DNA of 64,000 bases from Candidatus Brocadia sp. (GTDB lineage Bacteria; Planctomycetota; Brocadiia; Brocadiales; Brocadiaceae): positions 90,084 through 154,083 of the forward strand of contig SOEU01000009.1 of NCBI GenBank assembly GCA_021646415.1, written 5' to 3'. Position 1 is the stretch's first letter. Each line of letters starts with the position of its first letter. A program made the position numbers and the translations under genes. Shown one piece after another: positions 53,764 to 63,120 of this stretch. The notes under the pieces were generated by a model, which saw nothing but the letters and a program-made list of their open reading frames with translations, made no database searches and had not been told where the DNA came from.

Positions 53764-54896
53764 AGAAAATCCACATTTTGGAAATGATTGATGACGCAAG
53801 CATTGGTGGGGGGCAGGTTCATGTGTTGATGCTTGCAAAGTATCTTGATCGTGAGAAATTTGAGGTCAGTATAGCGTGTAATGGTCGGGGTTTTCTGGTT
53901 GATGAAGCCGGCAAGCTGGGCATTAGTACCATTTCCGTCTCCATGGATAATCGTATCAGTTTGAAAACCTTTCGTGATGTTGCACAAATGTTTCGCCGGT
54001 CAAATATTGATATCCTCCATACCCATGGTGGTACGGCCGGTTTTTGGGGACGCATAGGTGCTTTTCTTTCGGTCAGATCCATTGTTCGTATCCATAGTTA
54101 TCATGGCATGCATTACCTGAGTAAAAACCACGCATTCCCCCGCCATTTGCGGGTGATAGACCAACTTCTTCTCCGCTTGACCGACAGGGTCATTTGCGTT
54201 TGCCCGTCCGATTATCAGAAAGGGTTAGAGGCGGGAATAGTAAACAAAAAGAAAGGCGTCATAATCCACAATGGAATTGAGATAGAAAGATTCCAAAATC
54301 TCAGCCATAGGAAAGCGCTGAGAACCCAATACGGACTTGACGGATCTGCCATATTGTTTGGAAATGTGGGGCGCCTTCATGTGCAAAAGGGGCAACGCTA
54401 CCTCCTTGAGGCATTTCAGGCAGTAAAGAGCAGGCAACCTCACGCACGGTTATGGATTATCGGGGAAGGAGAGCTTAAATACGAGCTGGAAAAATTTGCT
54501 CAGGACTTAGGTATTTATAATTCGGTTCACTTTTTCGGTGCAAGAACGGATGTCCATGTGCTTTTGTCTGCTATTGACGTCTTTGTTTTGTCTTCTCTAT
54601 GGGAGGGGCAACCCATCTCAATCCTGGAGGCAGGGGCTGCCGGAAAAACCGTAATTGCCACGAACATTGATGGCGTCGCAGACATTTTGGTCGATGGAAA
54701 AAACGCGCTCTTAGTACCGGTAAAAGACCCAAATGCCCTTGCGGCAGCAATGACGAAGTTGGTCAATGATGCCGGATTACGAACCCGTCTTTCATCCTCC
54801 ATGAAGGCCACCGTATCCGAAAGCTTTACTGCTGAAAACATGGCGAAGAAAATTGGAGACCTTTATCAGGAGACTTACTCTAAGCGCTTTGGTTGA
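53754..54896 (+). CDS. Glycosyltransferase family 4
   Basis: 380 residues, GT-B. Marks: IGGGQVHVLMLAKYLDREKF, DILHTHGGTAGFWGRIGAFL, VIIHNGIEIERFQN, ILFGNVGRLHVQKGQRYLLE, and LSSLWEGQPISILEAGAAGK with the EX7E pair, then VIATNIDGVADILVDGKNAL. Last gene of the glycan cluster; a mobile palindromic element follows and the genes beyond are on the other strand. Confidence 0.94.
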   Translation: MSVKKIHILEMIDDASIGGGQVHVLMLAKYLDREKFEVSIACNGRGFLVDEAGKLGISTISVSMDNRISLKTFRDVAQMFRRSNIDILHTHGGTAGFWGRIGAFLSVRSIVRIHSYHGMHYLSKNHAFPRHLRVIDQLLLRLTDRVICVCPSDYQKGLEAGIVNKKKGVIIHNGIEIERFQNLSHRKALRTQYGLDGSAILFGNVGRLHVQKGQRYLLEAFQAVKSRQPHARLWIIGEGELKYELEKFAQDLGIYNSVHFFGARTDVHVLLSAIDVFVLSSLWEGQPISILEAGAAGKTVIATNIDGVADILVDGKNALLVPVKDPNALAAAMTKLVNDAGLRTRLSSSMKATVSESFTAENMAKKIGDLYQETYSKRFG

Positions 54897-54908
54897 CGTC
54901 AAAACTTA

Positions 54909-55257
54909 GTAACAATTTAGTTTTTTGAAAAATTACGTTCCTTATATATCCCCTAAAACACAGATCTTGTTAAAGGCAACGGTTTTGGGGAAACGCTTGT
55001 ATAAATGCCCGAAGGGCAGAAAGTATATAGCCAGGGGTATAAGCCCCTGGACAAGAAAACATCAACAAGAAATAACCCCGAAGGGGTGGAAGAAAAGGAA
55101 TTTTCCTTTCGCCCTTTCAGGGCTTACCATTTTATTATTCATTTACAGGGGGCTTCACCCCCTGCTATATACTGAAAGCCCTTCGGGCTCGCAAATTGAT
55201 ATGTTTATTGTATATATCTAGACGGCTACAATTTTTTTCAAAAAACTAAATTGATAC
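54909..55257. mobile_element. MITE-like palindromic element with 24-bp terminal inverted repeats
   Basis: GTAACAATTTAGTTTTTTGA (54909, 24 bases in all to 54932) is repeated inverted at 55234-55257 with one mismatch. Inside are four further small palindromes: GCCCGAAGGGC, CCAGGGGTATAAGCCCCTGG, ACCCCGAAGGGGT and GGGGGCTTCACCCCC. There is no coding frame. A third copy of the terminal repeat stands alone at 57225-57248. Similar non-coding palindromic elements are common in many bacterial genomes, so this is probably a non-autonomous element. Confidence 0.7.
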
Positions 55258-55262
55258 AAAAT

Positions 55263-56525
55263 TTAATCTTTATTACTTATCCACCTCTTAAGGATTGTCT
55301 CTTCTTTAAAACGTGGAATGTTCCACAGTAAATTTCTGTATTTTAAAAGAAGACTAAATGGATTTATTAAATAATAAAGATATCTCTTCTTAGAGGACAA
55401 AGGAATTGAATATCTTCTAGAAATAACCTCCGGATGAGGAAATACGCCTCTTAGTAAAATCTTTATCTTTTCTTGAAACGTATGAGCTATTCGTGATTGA
55501 ACCACTGTGTTGGGGACGAAGGTGTTATCATCGTCTATCGTGAGGATTCTCTCCCGAATCAGCCACATTAACTCTTTATCTAAACTCACCGAGGCAAAAC
55601 CAGTAAGGGCATTACAAATAAAATCGTCGCTTCCTTTGATAATTTCCTTTGCGATGAAAATAGTAGCATAAATAAGGTCATCTATCCCGTATTGTTCTGC
55701 CCTACGTTTAACCCTTACCCAGTCAATCTCGTCTCTATAGTGTTCGAGTGTTTGAAGGATATCACACAATTGAATAAGTGCACGTTTGCTAAAATATCGA
55801 CCTCCAAAACGGTGCTGTAAAAAATGAATGGAAAGGTGGATAATTAAATCATTGGGACAGAGCATGAGTGCCTTTCTTCCTGAAAATTCTATGGTTTCAG
55901 CTTCTTCCCACCATCTTTCGATGATATCGGTGTCAATAATACGGATGCGTGACGGATGGGCCTTCCTTGCTATATGCCAGTGAATTTCAACCGGGATATT
56001 CTTCTCCGGATGGAGATAGCTTATATGCTGATCATTCTCACGATACCATTCTGGGGGCATATCACCATGAAAATGATACCCTAATTCGGTCATTATTTTT
56101 TCTGCATGAGAAAGGTCTTCTTTTTTCACCAGGAGATCAATGTCACTCATTGGTCTTAAACCAATATCACCATAAACTGTTTTGGCTAAAGCCGCACCCT
56201 TTAGAACAATAATTTTCATACCTTTGACACGAAATGCCCCCAAAATTCTATCTAGTTCTGCATAAATGCGCATATTTCTTGCCGCATTGCTGTAATAGGC
56301 CATCTGAAGCTTATCCATGACATTTTCAGGAATAAACTGGCTCTCCTGAATGTTTTTCAGATTACTGTAAAGCAACGGGGCAATACCATACCAAAAAGCA
56401 GCGTTCAGGACCTCTTCCCAATCCAGTGAGAGGCTTATAATGTCTTTAACTTTATCTACTGCATCCTGGGGAATCCTGATCTGAGCACAGTATGATAAGA
56501 GTCTATTTTCTGGAGATAAATTCAT
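55263..56525 (-). CDS. Nucleotidyltransferase family protein (NTP_transf_5 type)
   Basis: 420 residues. The nucleotidyltransferase centre is KGMKIIVLKGAALAKTVYGD near 110, then GLRPMSDIDLLVKKEDLSHA with the metal-binding DxD, and a VEIHWHIARKAHPSRIRI segment. This matches the uncharacterised family PF14907. Members are often found beside HprK-like kinases and small-peptide genes in RiPP-type loci, and here an HprK-like kinase and a short peptide lie upstream on the same strand. The transferred group and target are not known. The S26 peptidase gene is 46 bases upstream. Confidence 0.88.
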   Translation of the reverse strand: MNLSPENRLLSYCAQIRIPQDAVDKVKDIISLSLDWEEVLNAAFWYGIAPLLYSNLKNIQESQFIPENVMDKLQMAYYSNAARNMRIYAELDRILGAFRVKGMKIIVLKGAALAKTVYGDIGLRPMSDIDLLVKKEDLSHAEKIMTELGYHFHGDMPPEWYRENDQHISYLHPEKNIPVEIHWHIARKAHPSRIRIIDTDIIERWWEEAETIEFSGRKALMLCPNDLIIHLSIHFLQHRFGGRYFSKRALIQLCDILQTLEHYRDEIDWVRVKRRAEQYGIDDLIYATIFIAKEIIKGSDDFICNALTGFASVSLDKELMWLIRERILTIDDDNTFVPNTVVQSRIAHTFQEKIKILLRGVFPHPEVISRRYSIPLSSKKRYLYYLINPFSLLLKYRNLLWNIPRFKEETILKRWISNKD

Positions 56526-56571
56526 ATGAAACTCTTCTTCCTTTTACTTTTGGTTCTTCATTAATAACTTC

Positions 56572-57162
56572 CTATTTCTCATGAAGACGTGATTTCCACT
56601 TACAAAAGACTGCGAACAGAATTTTTCGAATGAAGAAGGAAAAGACCTGCTCGCACTTATGGAAAACAGGAGTCAAGCAGGAAAAATAAGTACCGAACAA
56701 TTTTTGTTTGAGATTGCGTCCACAACCATGTATTTGGGCTAAAGACAACGTACTCACCGCAATAAACCACCCCAATATCCGCCAAGCTGAGGTATCGAGA
56801 GGCATACACCGATTCCCCCTTTTAACGGCAAGCACCCTGCCAACAATCTCGTTGTTACTCAAGGGAGGATCGAATTGAGGGACGTTATCTCCTTTCGTGA
56901 CAAATATGGGTCCGGCATCATTTCTGAGTATACTCAGCACCCGATGGGCAATGAGTGTGCCTCTCCGCCGAAAGACAATCACATCACCACGACGCATACC
57001 AGTACATCCATGAGCCACTAACACCTGGTCTCCTTCCCGGATAAGGGGAAACATGCTTCGGCCCGTAATAGAAATGGAGTGTTGCTCTTTTGTTTGACAC
57101 CATACATTAAGCATTGCCCCCAGGACAGCATCTTGCATGGTCTTCTCGGCAGGATTATGCAT
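56572..57162 (-). CDS. S24/S26 signal-peptidase-like protease
   Basis: 196 residues. The catalytic serine is in SITGRSMFPLIREGDQVLVA near residue 36; RRGDVIVFRRRGTLIAHRVL then gives a histidine (AHRV) where E. coli signal peptidase I has lysine, so this is the Ser-His SipW or ER type. VTKGDNVPQFDPPL and IVGRVLAVKRG complete the domain. There is no clear N-terminal membrane anchor, but the last 60 residues are hydrophobic and cysteine-containing. It may remove a leader from a secreted peptide or protein of this locus. Neighbours are a C25 protease and the nucleotidyltransferase. Confidence 0.85.
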   Translation of the reverse strand: MHNPAEKTMQDAVLGAMLNVWCQTKEQHSISITGRSMFPLIREGDQVLVAHGCTGMRRGDVIVFRRRGTLIAHRVLSILRNDAGPIFVTKGDNVPQFDPPLSNNEIVGRVLAVKRGNRCMPLDTSAWRILGWFIAVSTLSLAQIHGCGRNLKQKLFGTYFSCLTPVFHKCEQVFSFFIRKILFAVFCKWKSRLHEK

Positions 57163-57474
57163 AAGATCAAATAATTAAAAACTTTATAATCGAAGTTTGA
57201 GATTTATTTGGAATTTGTTTTTTAGTATCAATTTAGTTTTTTAAAAAACATCCTGACTCGAGCAAGTCGGGGCATATAGCACGACATTTATGTCGATGTC
57301 TTGCGAACTGAAGTTCACGTTACACGGGTGGTAAAACCTAATTTTTAGCTGCTCGCTCCCAAACTTTGTTTGGGAGTGTACTGGACGAGAAACTCAGTTT
57401 CTCTGTAATTGTGTTCCCAAACGGATGCTTCAACAAGTTCAGCACATGGTTTGGGAACAAGCGGTGGCGGTTTA
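57163..57474. repeat. Repeat-filled gap after the C25 protease gene
   Basis: Holds a lone copy of the MITE-like terminal repeat (57225-57248) followed by several palindromes: CTCCCAAACTTTGTTTGGGAG (57357, 21 bases), GAGAAACTCAGTTTCTC and GTTCCCAAAC...GTTTGGGAAC. No gene. The hairpins could end transcription of the C25 gene. Confidence 0.6.
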
Positions 57475-60400
57475 TTACCGCACCGCCTCAATGGTAAACG
57501 TCGCATCGGATGTGTCTTTCCCCTTTCTTTTGCCTGATTCATTATAGCCTATCACCTGGATCAGGCACTTTTTCTTATCCCTTTTCAGCACAGGTACCTT
57601 CCATTCATAACTTGTGCCCTCTACATTTTTTGCTATTTTTTTCCATGAATTTCCATTATTCAAAGAATATTTTAAGGTAAATTTCACGATATCCTGGGGT
57701 GCCTCCCATTGTATGGCATACGTGGACCCTGCGGCTATTATTTCACCCCCGTTTGGCGCGATAACCGACAACGGCGAATCGGCAGAAACACCCAGCTGTG
57801 TGGCCGGATCGCCAAAGAGCACAAAGGTTTCAACCAATTCTCCCAAAAAGTCGCCTTGGGCGTAGGTAGCAATCTTGGCAGCAGTAGTAGCCGCACCAAG
57901 TCCATACAGGCCACCCTGAAAGATAGACCCATAAAATTCCCGCATCAGTATTCGTTGATAGGATGTATAACTCAAGGCAGTGGGAGCCCATACGGCTATT
58001 GCCCCTTTATCCGCAAGCCTCTGAAACTCTTCTGCAATAGAAACCTGTGGTTTTGTCCCGGTAAAAAATCCATTCAGGCAATCTGCCACGGTCACCATCG
58101 TCAATTTGTGCGTATTGTTTAACGATTCAATATCGTTATTGTCAAAGATAACTTTCGTGTTATCTTCCCACAATCCCCACCTGTCCACTGCCCCATGTCC
58201 CGCGTAATTGGCCAGAATGCTTCCCTTATTGATATAATTGATGATGTCTTTGGTAGGGTCTCCCGATGTGTAATTACCTGCATAAACCTTGTTAGCAATG
58301 TAGTTATTGGGCAGAAGGTTTGCCAATTCCTCTGACAGTTCTTCACACGAGGCATCATCGTCATCTGCAACGAATAATGCATCCCTATTCCAGGAATCAT
58401 CGGGTGGATTTTTTTCGTAGGAGATGATCTTATCCGCAATGTCATTTGCCTGTGCTTTGGTTTCCGCACTCAGTCGGCCAATAAACATATCGGGCAGGAT
58501 GTCATCACCACTTACCAGGACAAACCAGTTATCGGATGGCGTTTCTCCCAGTATATCCGTTTCAATAAGCTGCGATGGTACGTAATCCACCGTACCCGTA
58601 TGGAGATTATCTTTATAATCCTGGCAGGCATCGCCGAGGAGCAGGATATACGTGGGTGCCGGAGCGACCCAATTGTTGTAGGCATACGCCAAAAAGTCCC
58701 GTATGGCCTGAGGATTAAAGATGCCGTAGTTGAACTCATCGTAAATGTCCTCAATCTTGACCGTGACCACTCTCAGGCCTGAATCACTTCTATGATTAGC
58801 CAGTTTTAATGCGCTGTCATAGAAATCCTCATGTGTTACGATAATATAGTCGGCCCCGTTGCTTGTGGATTTCCAGGACGATGATTGATCGCTTTCTATG
58901 CTGGCAGGCGATTTGTATCGTGCTGACGTCAGCGCCAAATATCGCGTTCCTGCCTGGGTGGCATCTTCAAACTGCAGTGTGTATGTGTTTCCTTCAGTCA
59001 AAACGCCTGTATTGATGATAAGTGCCACATTGGCCGGGTCTGTTATATCGAAAATATTCACAGCATTGCTGCTAAAACCGGATACTTTGAATTGGAAAGT
59101 ACCGGCTGTTGGTACACCAAAATGAAGTTCATCATTTTCTGCCACGTAGGTATCAAAGTAATCAATCTCTAACCAATCCACAAAAACCTGGTCCACTGTG
59201 GCCACGGTGTCCCCAACAGCTTCCACGCGGATGGTATTGGCCCCCTCGTTTAGATAGGAATGGGGCACAGACACTTCATGATCGAAGATGATCTGTCCAT
59301 CCCACGATTGATCGTCTATCTCAACACCGTTAAGATAGATCTTTGTGTGGTGGTCGGGATTCGTCTGGACGTCGGTACGCCCTTTCAATCTCACCCGCAC
59401 AGTTGCTGTGTCAGTCGTAGTCGAAATATGGTTCAAAACCAGGGAAAAGTCTCTCGATTTCGGCGCCGTTAACTTGTCATCCCAGAACCAGTGATCCTGT
59501 CCCTCGCCATTGGGAATGGTTTGCCAGTAATAGCTGTCCTCCTCGGCATGCAAGGTGGCAGGAAAGTAATCCGGTATGGCAGCGCTCCCTGAAAGTGTCC
59601 CATCCACCGTACGCATCCGTTGACCATTGCCATCGCCTGCGGTCAACCAATATACATTTTTAGAGGTATACATATCGTTGTTTGCTATGCCATAAAAAAG
59701 GATGGAATCGTTTGTATCAAATACGCCGTCGCTCTCGCCGTATATAGAAATAGGCACTTCCGTACCCTTATTGCTCATCCTAAGTGTGCGAGGGTCTATA
59801 CTACTCAATTTTAAGCCTGCATTTGTAAGATCATCGTAGGTTAGTTTATAGATACCATTTTCATTTATTCCAATCTTTAAATGAGTTCCATCGCTTGTGA
59901 TTGAATCATTTTTAGTCGCTGCGCTTTCAGGCAAGGATACCTCTTTTGCAACCGGCGGTCTTTCTAAAATGTCATAGTTAAGGATATTTCCTCTTAACAA
60001 GGGCTCGTAAGCAGGACTGGGCAATCGTATTGTTTTCTCTACTGAAACAGGGGTATTCCATGTAATCCTTGCAATAATACGACGGTAAAGACGCACCTCT
60101 TGAGTAACCGGGTTATATTGTACCGGATAAAATTGCACCTGAGCCACAGGCTGGTCTCGCATGAATCCGGTGCATCCTGTTTCGACTATTGTCCCCGGAT
60201 AGAAAGAGTCTGTGGAGTAGACTTTTTGATTGAGGATGAAAACCTGTTCTAGGTCTTTATTCCTCATACTTACCACGCTATCGCCTGCCACGCTCAAACC
60301 TGTCGCCGGATAAAGACGATATCCGCTCAATGTTTCATAACCGGCATCCAGGATTTGCACAGAAACGCCCTTTGTAGATGGCAAACCCAGCAATGCACCG

Positions 60401-60702
60401 CACATGGGAATCTGGGGGTCTCCTGGTTTATTCCTTTGCAACAGGGAAGATATAGTGACCCGATGATACCTTTCCCCTTCATGCTCTATCGTTTCTATTT
60501 GATAATCACTGACTTTTAATTCAAGTATCATGGACTGGCCATCGGCATCCAATATCCTTACTGGACTTCCAGAAGCCTTTTGCGCCTCTGCAAAAGGCAG
60601 GAAAAGACTGCTTACAATAAAGAACAGAGCGAGAATCATAACACTGGCGCCACAAAAGCGCCAAATACCCGGAGAAATATTTCTTCCCTTACATAATCGC
60701 AT
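57475..60702 (-). CDS. Gingipain-like C25 family cysteine protease, secreted
   Basis: 1075 residues. N-terminal signal/anchor segment (residues 17-40, ASVMILALFFIVSSLFLPFA), then a propeptide_C25-type region with GDPQIPMCGALLGLPSTKGV, a large middle with beta-sandwich segments, and the peptidase domain from about 610. The catalytic pair is visible: histidine in ILANYAGHGAVDRWG near 833 and cysteine in MVTVADCLNGFFTG near 870. The C-terminus has an Ig-like unit, LSVIAPNGGEIIAAGSTYAI, seen in many secreted planctomycete proteins, and no T9SS-like tail that I recognise. Family members are extracellular proteases; its place between a signal peptidase and an HprK-like kinase is unusual. Confidence 0.9.
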   Translation of the reverse strand: MRLCKGRNISPGIWRFCGASVMILALFFIVSSLFLPFAEAQKASGSPVRILDADGQSMILELKVSDYQIETIEHEGERYHRVTISSLLQRNKPGDPQIPMCGALLGLPSTKGVSVQILDAGYETLSGYRLYPATGLSVAGDSVVSMRNKDLEQVFILNQKVYSTDSFYPGTIVETGCTGFMRDQPVAQVQFYPVQYNPVTQEVRLYRRIIARITWNTPVSVEKTIRLPSPAYEPLLRGNILNYDILERPPVAKEVSLPESAATKNDSITSDGTHLKIGINENGIYKLTYDDLTNAGLKLSSIDPRTLRMSNKGTEVPISIYGESDGVFDTNDSILFYGIANNDMYTSKNVYWLTAGDGNGQRMRTVDGTLSGSAAIPDYFPATLHAEEDSYYWQTIPNGEGQDHWFWDDKLTAPKSRDFSLVLNHISTTTDTATVRVRLKGRTDVQTNPDHHTKIYLNGVEIDDQSWDGQIIFDHEVSVPHSYLNEGANTIRVEAVGDTVATVDQVFVDWLEIDYFDTYVAENDELHFGVPTAGTFQFKVSGFSSNAVNIFDITDPANVALIINTGVLTEGNTYTLQFEDATQAGTRYLALTSARYKSPASIESDQSSSWKSTSNGADYIIVTHEDFYDSALKLANHRSDSGLRVVTVKIEDIYDEFNYGIFNPQAIRDFLAYAYNNWVAPAPTYILLLGDACQDYKDNLHTGTVDYVPSQLIETDILGETPSDNWFVLVSGDDILPDMFIGRLSAETKAQANDIADKIISYEKNPPDDSWNRDALFVADDDDASCEELSEELANLLPNNYIANKVYAGNYTSGDPTKDIINYINKGSILANYAGHGAVDRWGLWEDNTKVIFDNNDIESLNNTHKLTMVTVADCLNGFFTGTKPQVSIAEEFQRLADKGAIAVWAPTALSYTSYQRILMREFYGSIFQGGLYGLGAATTAAKIATYAQGDFLGELVETFVLFGDPATQLGVSADSPLSVIAPNGGEIIAAGSTYAIQWEAPQDIVKFTLKYSLNNGNSWKKIAKNVEGTSYEWKVPVLKRDKKKCLIQVIGYNESGKRKGKDTSDATFTIEAVR

Positions 60703-60784
60703 CTAACACCCCAATGAATAATTTTTCTGAAAAATGTTTGCGTCGTTAAACCAGTAAACTAATTGCAGACTTAAGAATTCAAGT

Positions 60785-60972
60785 TAGAAAGTCCCCTCCT
60801 GGGAGGGGATTTAGGGGTGGGTAAGTCGTTAATTCGTGAAATATTCACCCCGTTAGAAAGGAGTCTCCGTCCGAAAGGGCGGAGTTTGAAGCCTCTTCTA
60901 AACTTTCTAACGGGGTTCACTGAGATTTCACGCCCAGGTGACCCACCCCTAACCCCTCCCAAGAGGGGAATA
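60785..60972. repeat. Nested palindromic repeat (about 190 bp)
   Basis: The outer arms are CCCCTCCTGGGAGGGG with GGGTGGGT (about 60793-60822) against ACCCACCCCTAACCCCTCCC (about 60941-60960). Between them lies a second inverted pair: CGTGAAATATTCACCCCGTTAGAAAG (starting 60836; 26 bases) and its near complement at about 60904-60932. At the centre is CTCCGTCCGAAAGGGCGGAG. It is a palindrome inside a palindrome, and no gene is coded. Confidence 0.75.
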
Positions 60973-61592
60973 ATTTGTACCATTATAAAATATGCGGATT
61001 TCAGTTAAACACGGACAACCGAAGTTTGTTATTGTCTCCCTAAAAACTCTTCGCAGGTTCAATCGTCCCCGATTGAACCGAAACATTTGGCATAATTCCA
61101 TCTCACAGCACGAGTTCAAGCCTTAGAGTAACGTTCATAATACCACCCCCCTGAATCCTCTCCTGGGAGGGGATTCAGGGGCATGCGTGTTAAGTTAAGA
61201 ATTTATAATTACCATCAACCCCCTTGTTTTGGTACAGACGCCCCGCCGGGTCATTTTTACTTATCCCCCGCTGGCGGGGGTTAGGGGGTGGACAGGACTG
61301 CTTCAATTTGTGTCTACCATGCTGTTTCCTCCATTTACTTATCACTGTTTATATTCTGCAACACTTCATCTTATAGCTAGCGCTCGCAGAGTAATTGTCT
61401 ATCATGTTGGCCTTCCCATTTCCACCCCCTGCCCCCGCCAGCGGGGGATAGTAACCGCCCGTACCCACAAGATTTTAAACTGCTATAGTTTGCAAGAGGG
61501 CACGGACAAACTCCGTTTGTCCATGCCACCCCAAAAACCGCTCAACTTAACGCGCATGGACTCAGGGGTAGGTTCGCTTTTGCCTGCATCTA
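60973..61592. other. Gene-free repeat-rich spacer upstream of the C25 gene
   Basis: No frame resembles a protein. Blocks of GC-rich repeat recur: CCTCTCCTGGGAGGGGATTC (61157-61176), CCCCCGCTGGCGGGGG (61267 onwards), the complementary CCCCCGCCAGCGGGGG near 61432, and GGACAAACTCCGTTTGTCC near 61504. Confidence 0.55.
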
Positions 61593-62984
61593 TTATGCGC
61601 CTGCAAGACCGCACACGAGATCTGCCATCTCCTGAAGGGGGCCAACAGAAAGTTGATAACAGTTCGCATGCGCTATTGCGCTGGATAATTCCATAAACAA
61701 TCGCGTGGAACTGCCACCAAATTCATCTTTTAAGAGTTCCGACCTGTACCCGGCTTGAAAGCGACTTAATAACTCCATCACGGCCTGACTCTTTGGTATC
61801 TCTTTGAGTCGTGCAGGTGCTTGAAAGGCAGGGCGTCTTTTTGTTCCCTTGATGATATCCAGCACCAATATCCGATGGTCCCTGCACAATGCCTCGATTT
61901 GTGTAAGAACAGGAGTCGTGCGGATGGCATGTAGCTTAAGCATAGGATAAATACTCGAATTACCTGTTTGCACATCTGTTACACCTTCAATTTGACTTAC
62001 TGTGGCAAGAAAGGTATCGTCCAATCGGTCAACATAAATGCTCAGTTCCTTTCTTGAATTGACCCCAGTATCTTCTTCCCCCTCGGCAGGGTCTTTTAAG
62101 ATAATAATGTGGTTAATGGAAGATACCTTGCCCAGACAGTTTGGTTGTATCTCTTCGATATCCAGAATCAACTTGCCCAGCCATAGTGGAGCCCCCGCAG
62201 CCTCCGATGGGAAGCCGGCAAGTTCTAATGTCCCTCTGCGAACCCTGAGACTCCTGGGAAATGGATATACGAATCTATCATTCCGACCCAAAGCGGCAAA
62301 TTCATCTGAAAGGAACCTGAATCCCCGCCGTATAAGTTCTAAAACCAGGGTCGTCTTTCCATGCATGGCATCAGCGGCAAGAATAATACCTGCTCCTGCG
62401 TAAGAAACAACCCCGGCATGAATTAAGAAATGACTGCGTATCCTTGTTATAATACTGATGAGTATATTTTCGTAAGCATACCCGTCCAGTAATCCTGTGT
62501 CATTCAGTGGTATAACCTCACGGTCAAGAATCAAAACCGGTTTACCCCATGAGTTATCTGGATTAGTCAACAGGATAAACTCAACCGGTGCGTGAGTCAT
62601 CATCATCTGTCCGTCGATTGTAGTATTATCCTGTAAAAACTTCTTTTCCCCATCCCCGCTTTCGCGAGGACGTGTTTCATGAAGACAGGTTTCGGAAAGT
62701 TTTTTACACCCCCCTGTGTCCCCCCTTGCGAAGGGGGGAATCAAAGGGGGGTAATCAATAACACTTCCTCTTTCCCTTGCGAAGGGGGGAAGGAGAGGGG
62801 TATTTTGGTTACAGCTCGGTTGTGCATTGAATCTGCGATACATCCGGGCAAAACAATTGATAAAATCACCGGAATCCGATTTTATAAGTACTTCCCGATC
62901 AAAAAAGCGCAACTTCAATTGTTGAAGCGAAGACCCTGTTGTCAATAATTCCACAGTGGTAATCTTACCTTTGTTGTATTGCAT
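61593..62984 (-). CDS. HprK-like kinase of the RiPP-associated type, with an in-frame repeat insertion
   Basis: 463 residues. The kinase core resembles HPr(Ser) kinase: ILAADAMHGKTTLVLELIRR (Walker A GKTT, near 210), RFLSDEFAALGRNDRFVYPF, RSLRVRRGTLELAGFPSE and KLILDIEEIQPNCLGKV. HprK relatives without the HPr partner occur in lasso and related RiPP loci, where they phosphorylate the peptide. Residues about 55-110 (LLPPFARERGSVIDYPPLIP, then PPFARGD) are a translation of the interspersed DNA repeat, not part of the kinase fold. A 40-residue peptide gene lies 136 bases upstream on the same strand. Function inferred from fold and context. Confidence 0.8.
   Translation of the reverse strand: MQYNKGKITTVELLTTGSSLQQLKLRFFDREVLIKSDSGDFINCFARMYRRFNAQPSCNQNTPLLPPFARERGSVIDYPPLIPPFARGDTGGCKKLSETCLHETRPRESGDGEKKFLQDNTTIDGQMMMTHAPVEFILLTNPDNSWGKPVLILDREVIPLNDTGLLDGYAYENILISIITRIRSHFLIHAGVVSYAGAGIILAADAMHGKTTLVLELIRRGFRFLSDEFAALGRNDRFVYPFPRSLRVRRGTLELAGFPSEAAGAPLWLGKLILDIEEIQPNCLGKVSSINHIIILKDPAEGEEDTGVNSRKELSIYVDRLDDTFLATVSQIEGVTDVQTGNSSIYPMLKLHAIRTTPVLTQIEALCRDHRILVLDIIKGTKRRPAFQAPARLKEIPKSQAVMELLSRFQAGYRSELLKDEFGGSSTRLFMELSSAIAHANCYQLSVGPLQEMADLVCGLAGA
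62640..62815. repeat. Interspersed repeats inserted in frame within the HprK-like gene
   Basis: CCCCCCTTGCGAAGGGGGGA (62721-62740) with TCAAAGGGGGG, and TTCCCTTGCGAAGGGGGGAA (62773 onward) are two copies of the same module. A third type of repeat, CCCGCTTTCGCGAGGACG, lies at about 62655. All are in frame with the kinase and contain no stop codon. Confidence 0.8.
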
Positions 62985-63044
62985 TTTAGAAAAACAAAGA
63001 AATAATTTTCATCGGTACAACCAAAAAATCCTACGTACCTTTTG

Positions 63045-63084
63045 AGGTGTGTCTGGATGGTGTTTTTACCATCCAGACACACCT
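63045..63084 (-). promoter_or_regulatory. 17-bp perfect hairpin between peptide gene and kinase gene
   Basis: AGGTGTGTCTGGATGGT (63045-63061) and ACCATCCAGACACACCT (63068-63084) with a six-base loop. On the minus strand it follows the peptide stop by 37 bases and has no T run, so it is more likely an attenuator, processing or mRNA-stabilising hairpin than a complete terminator. Confidence 0.65.
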
Positions 63085-63120
63085 GTATTACGTTTAAGCC
63101 ACCACCATGCACAAAAATAT

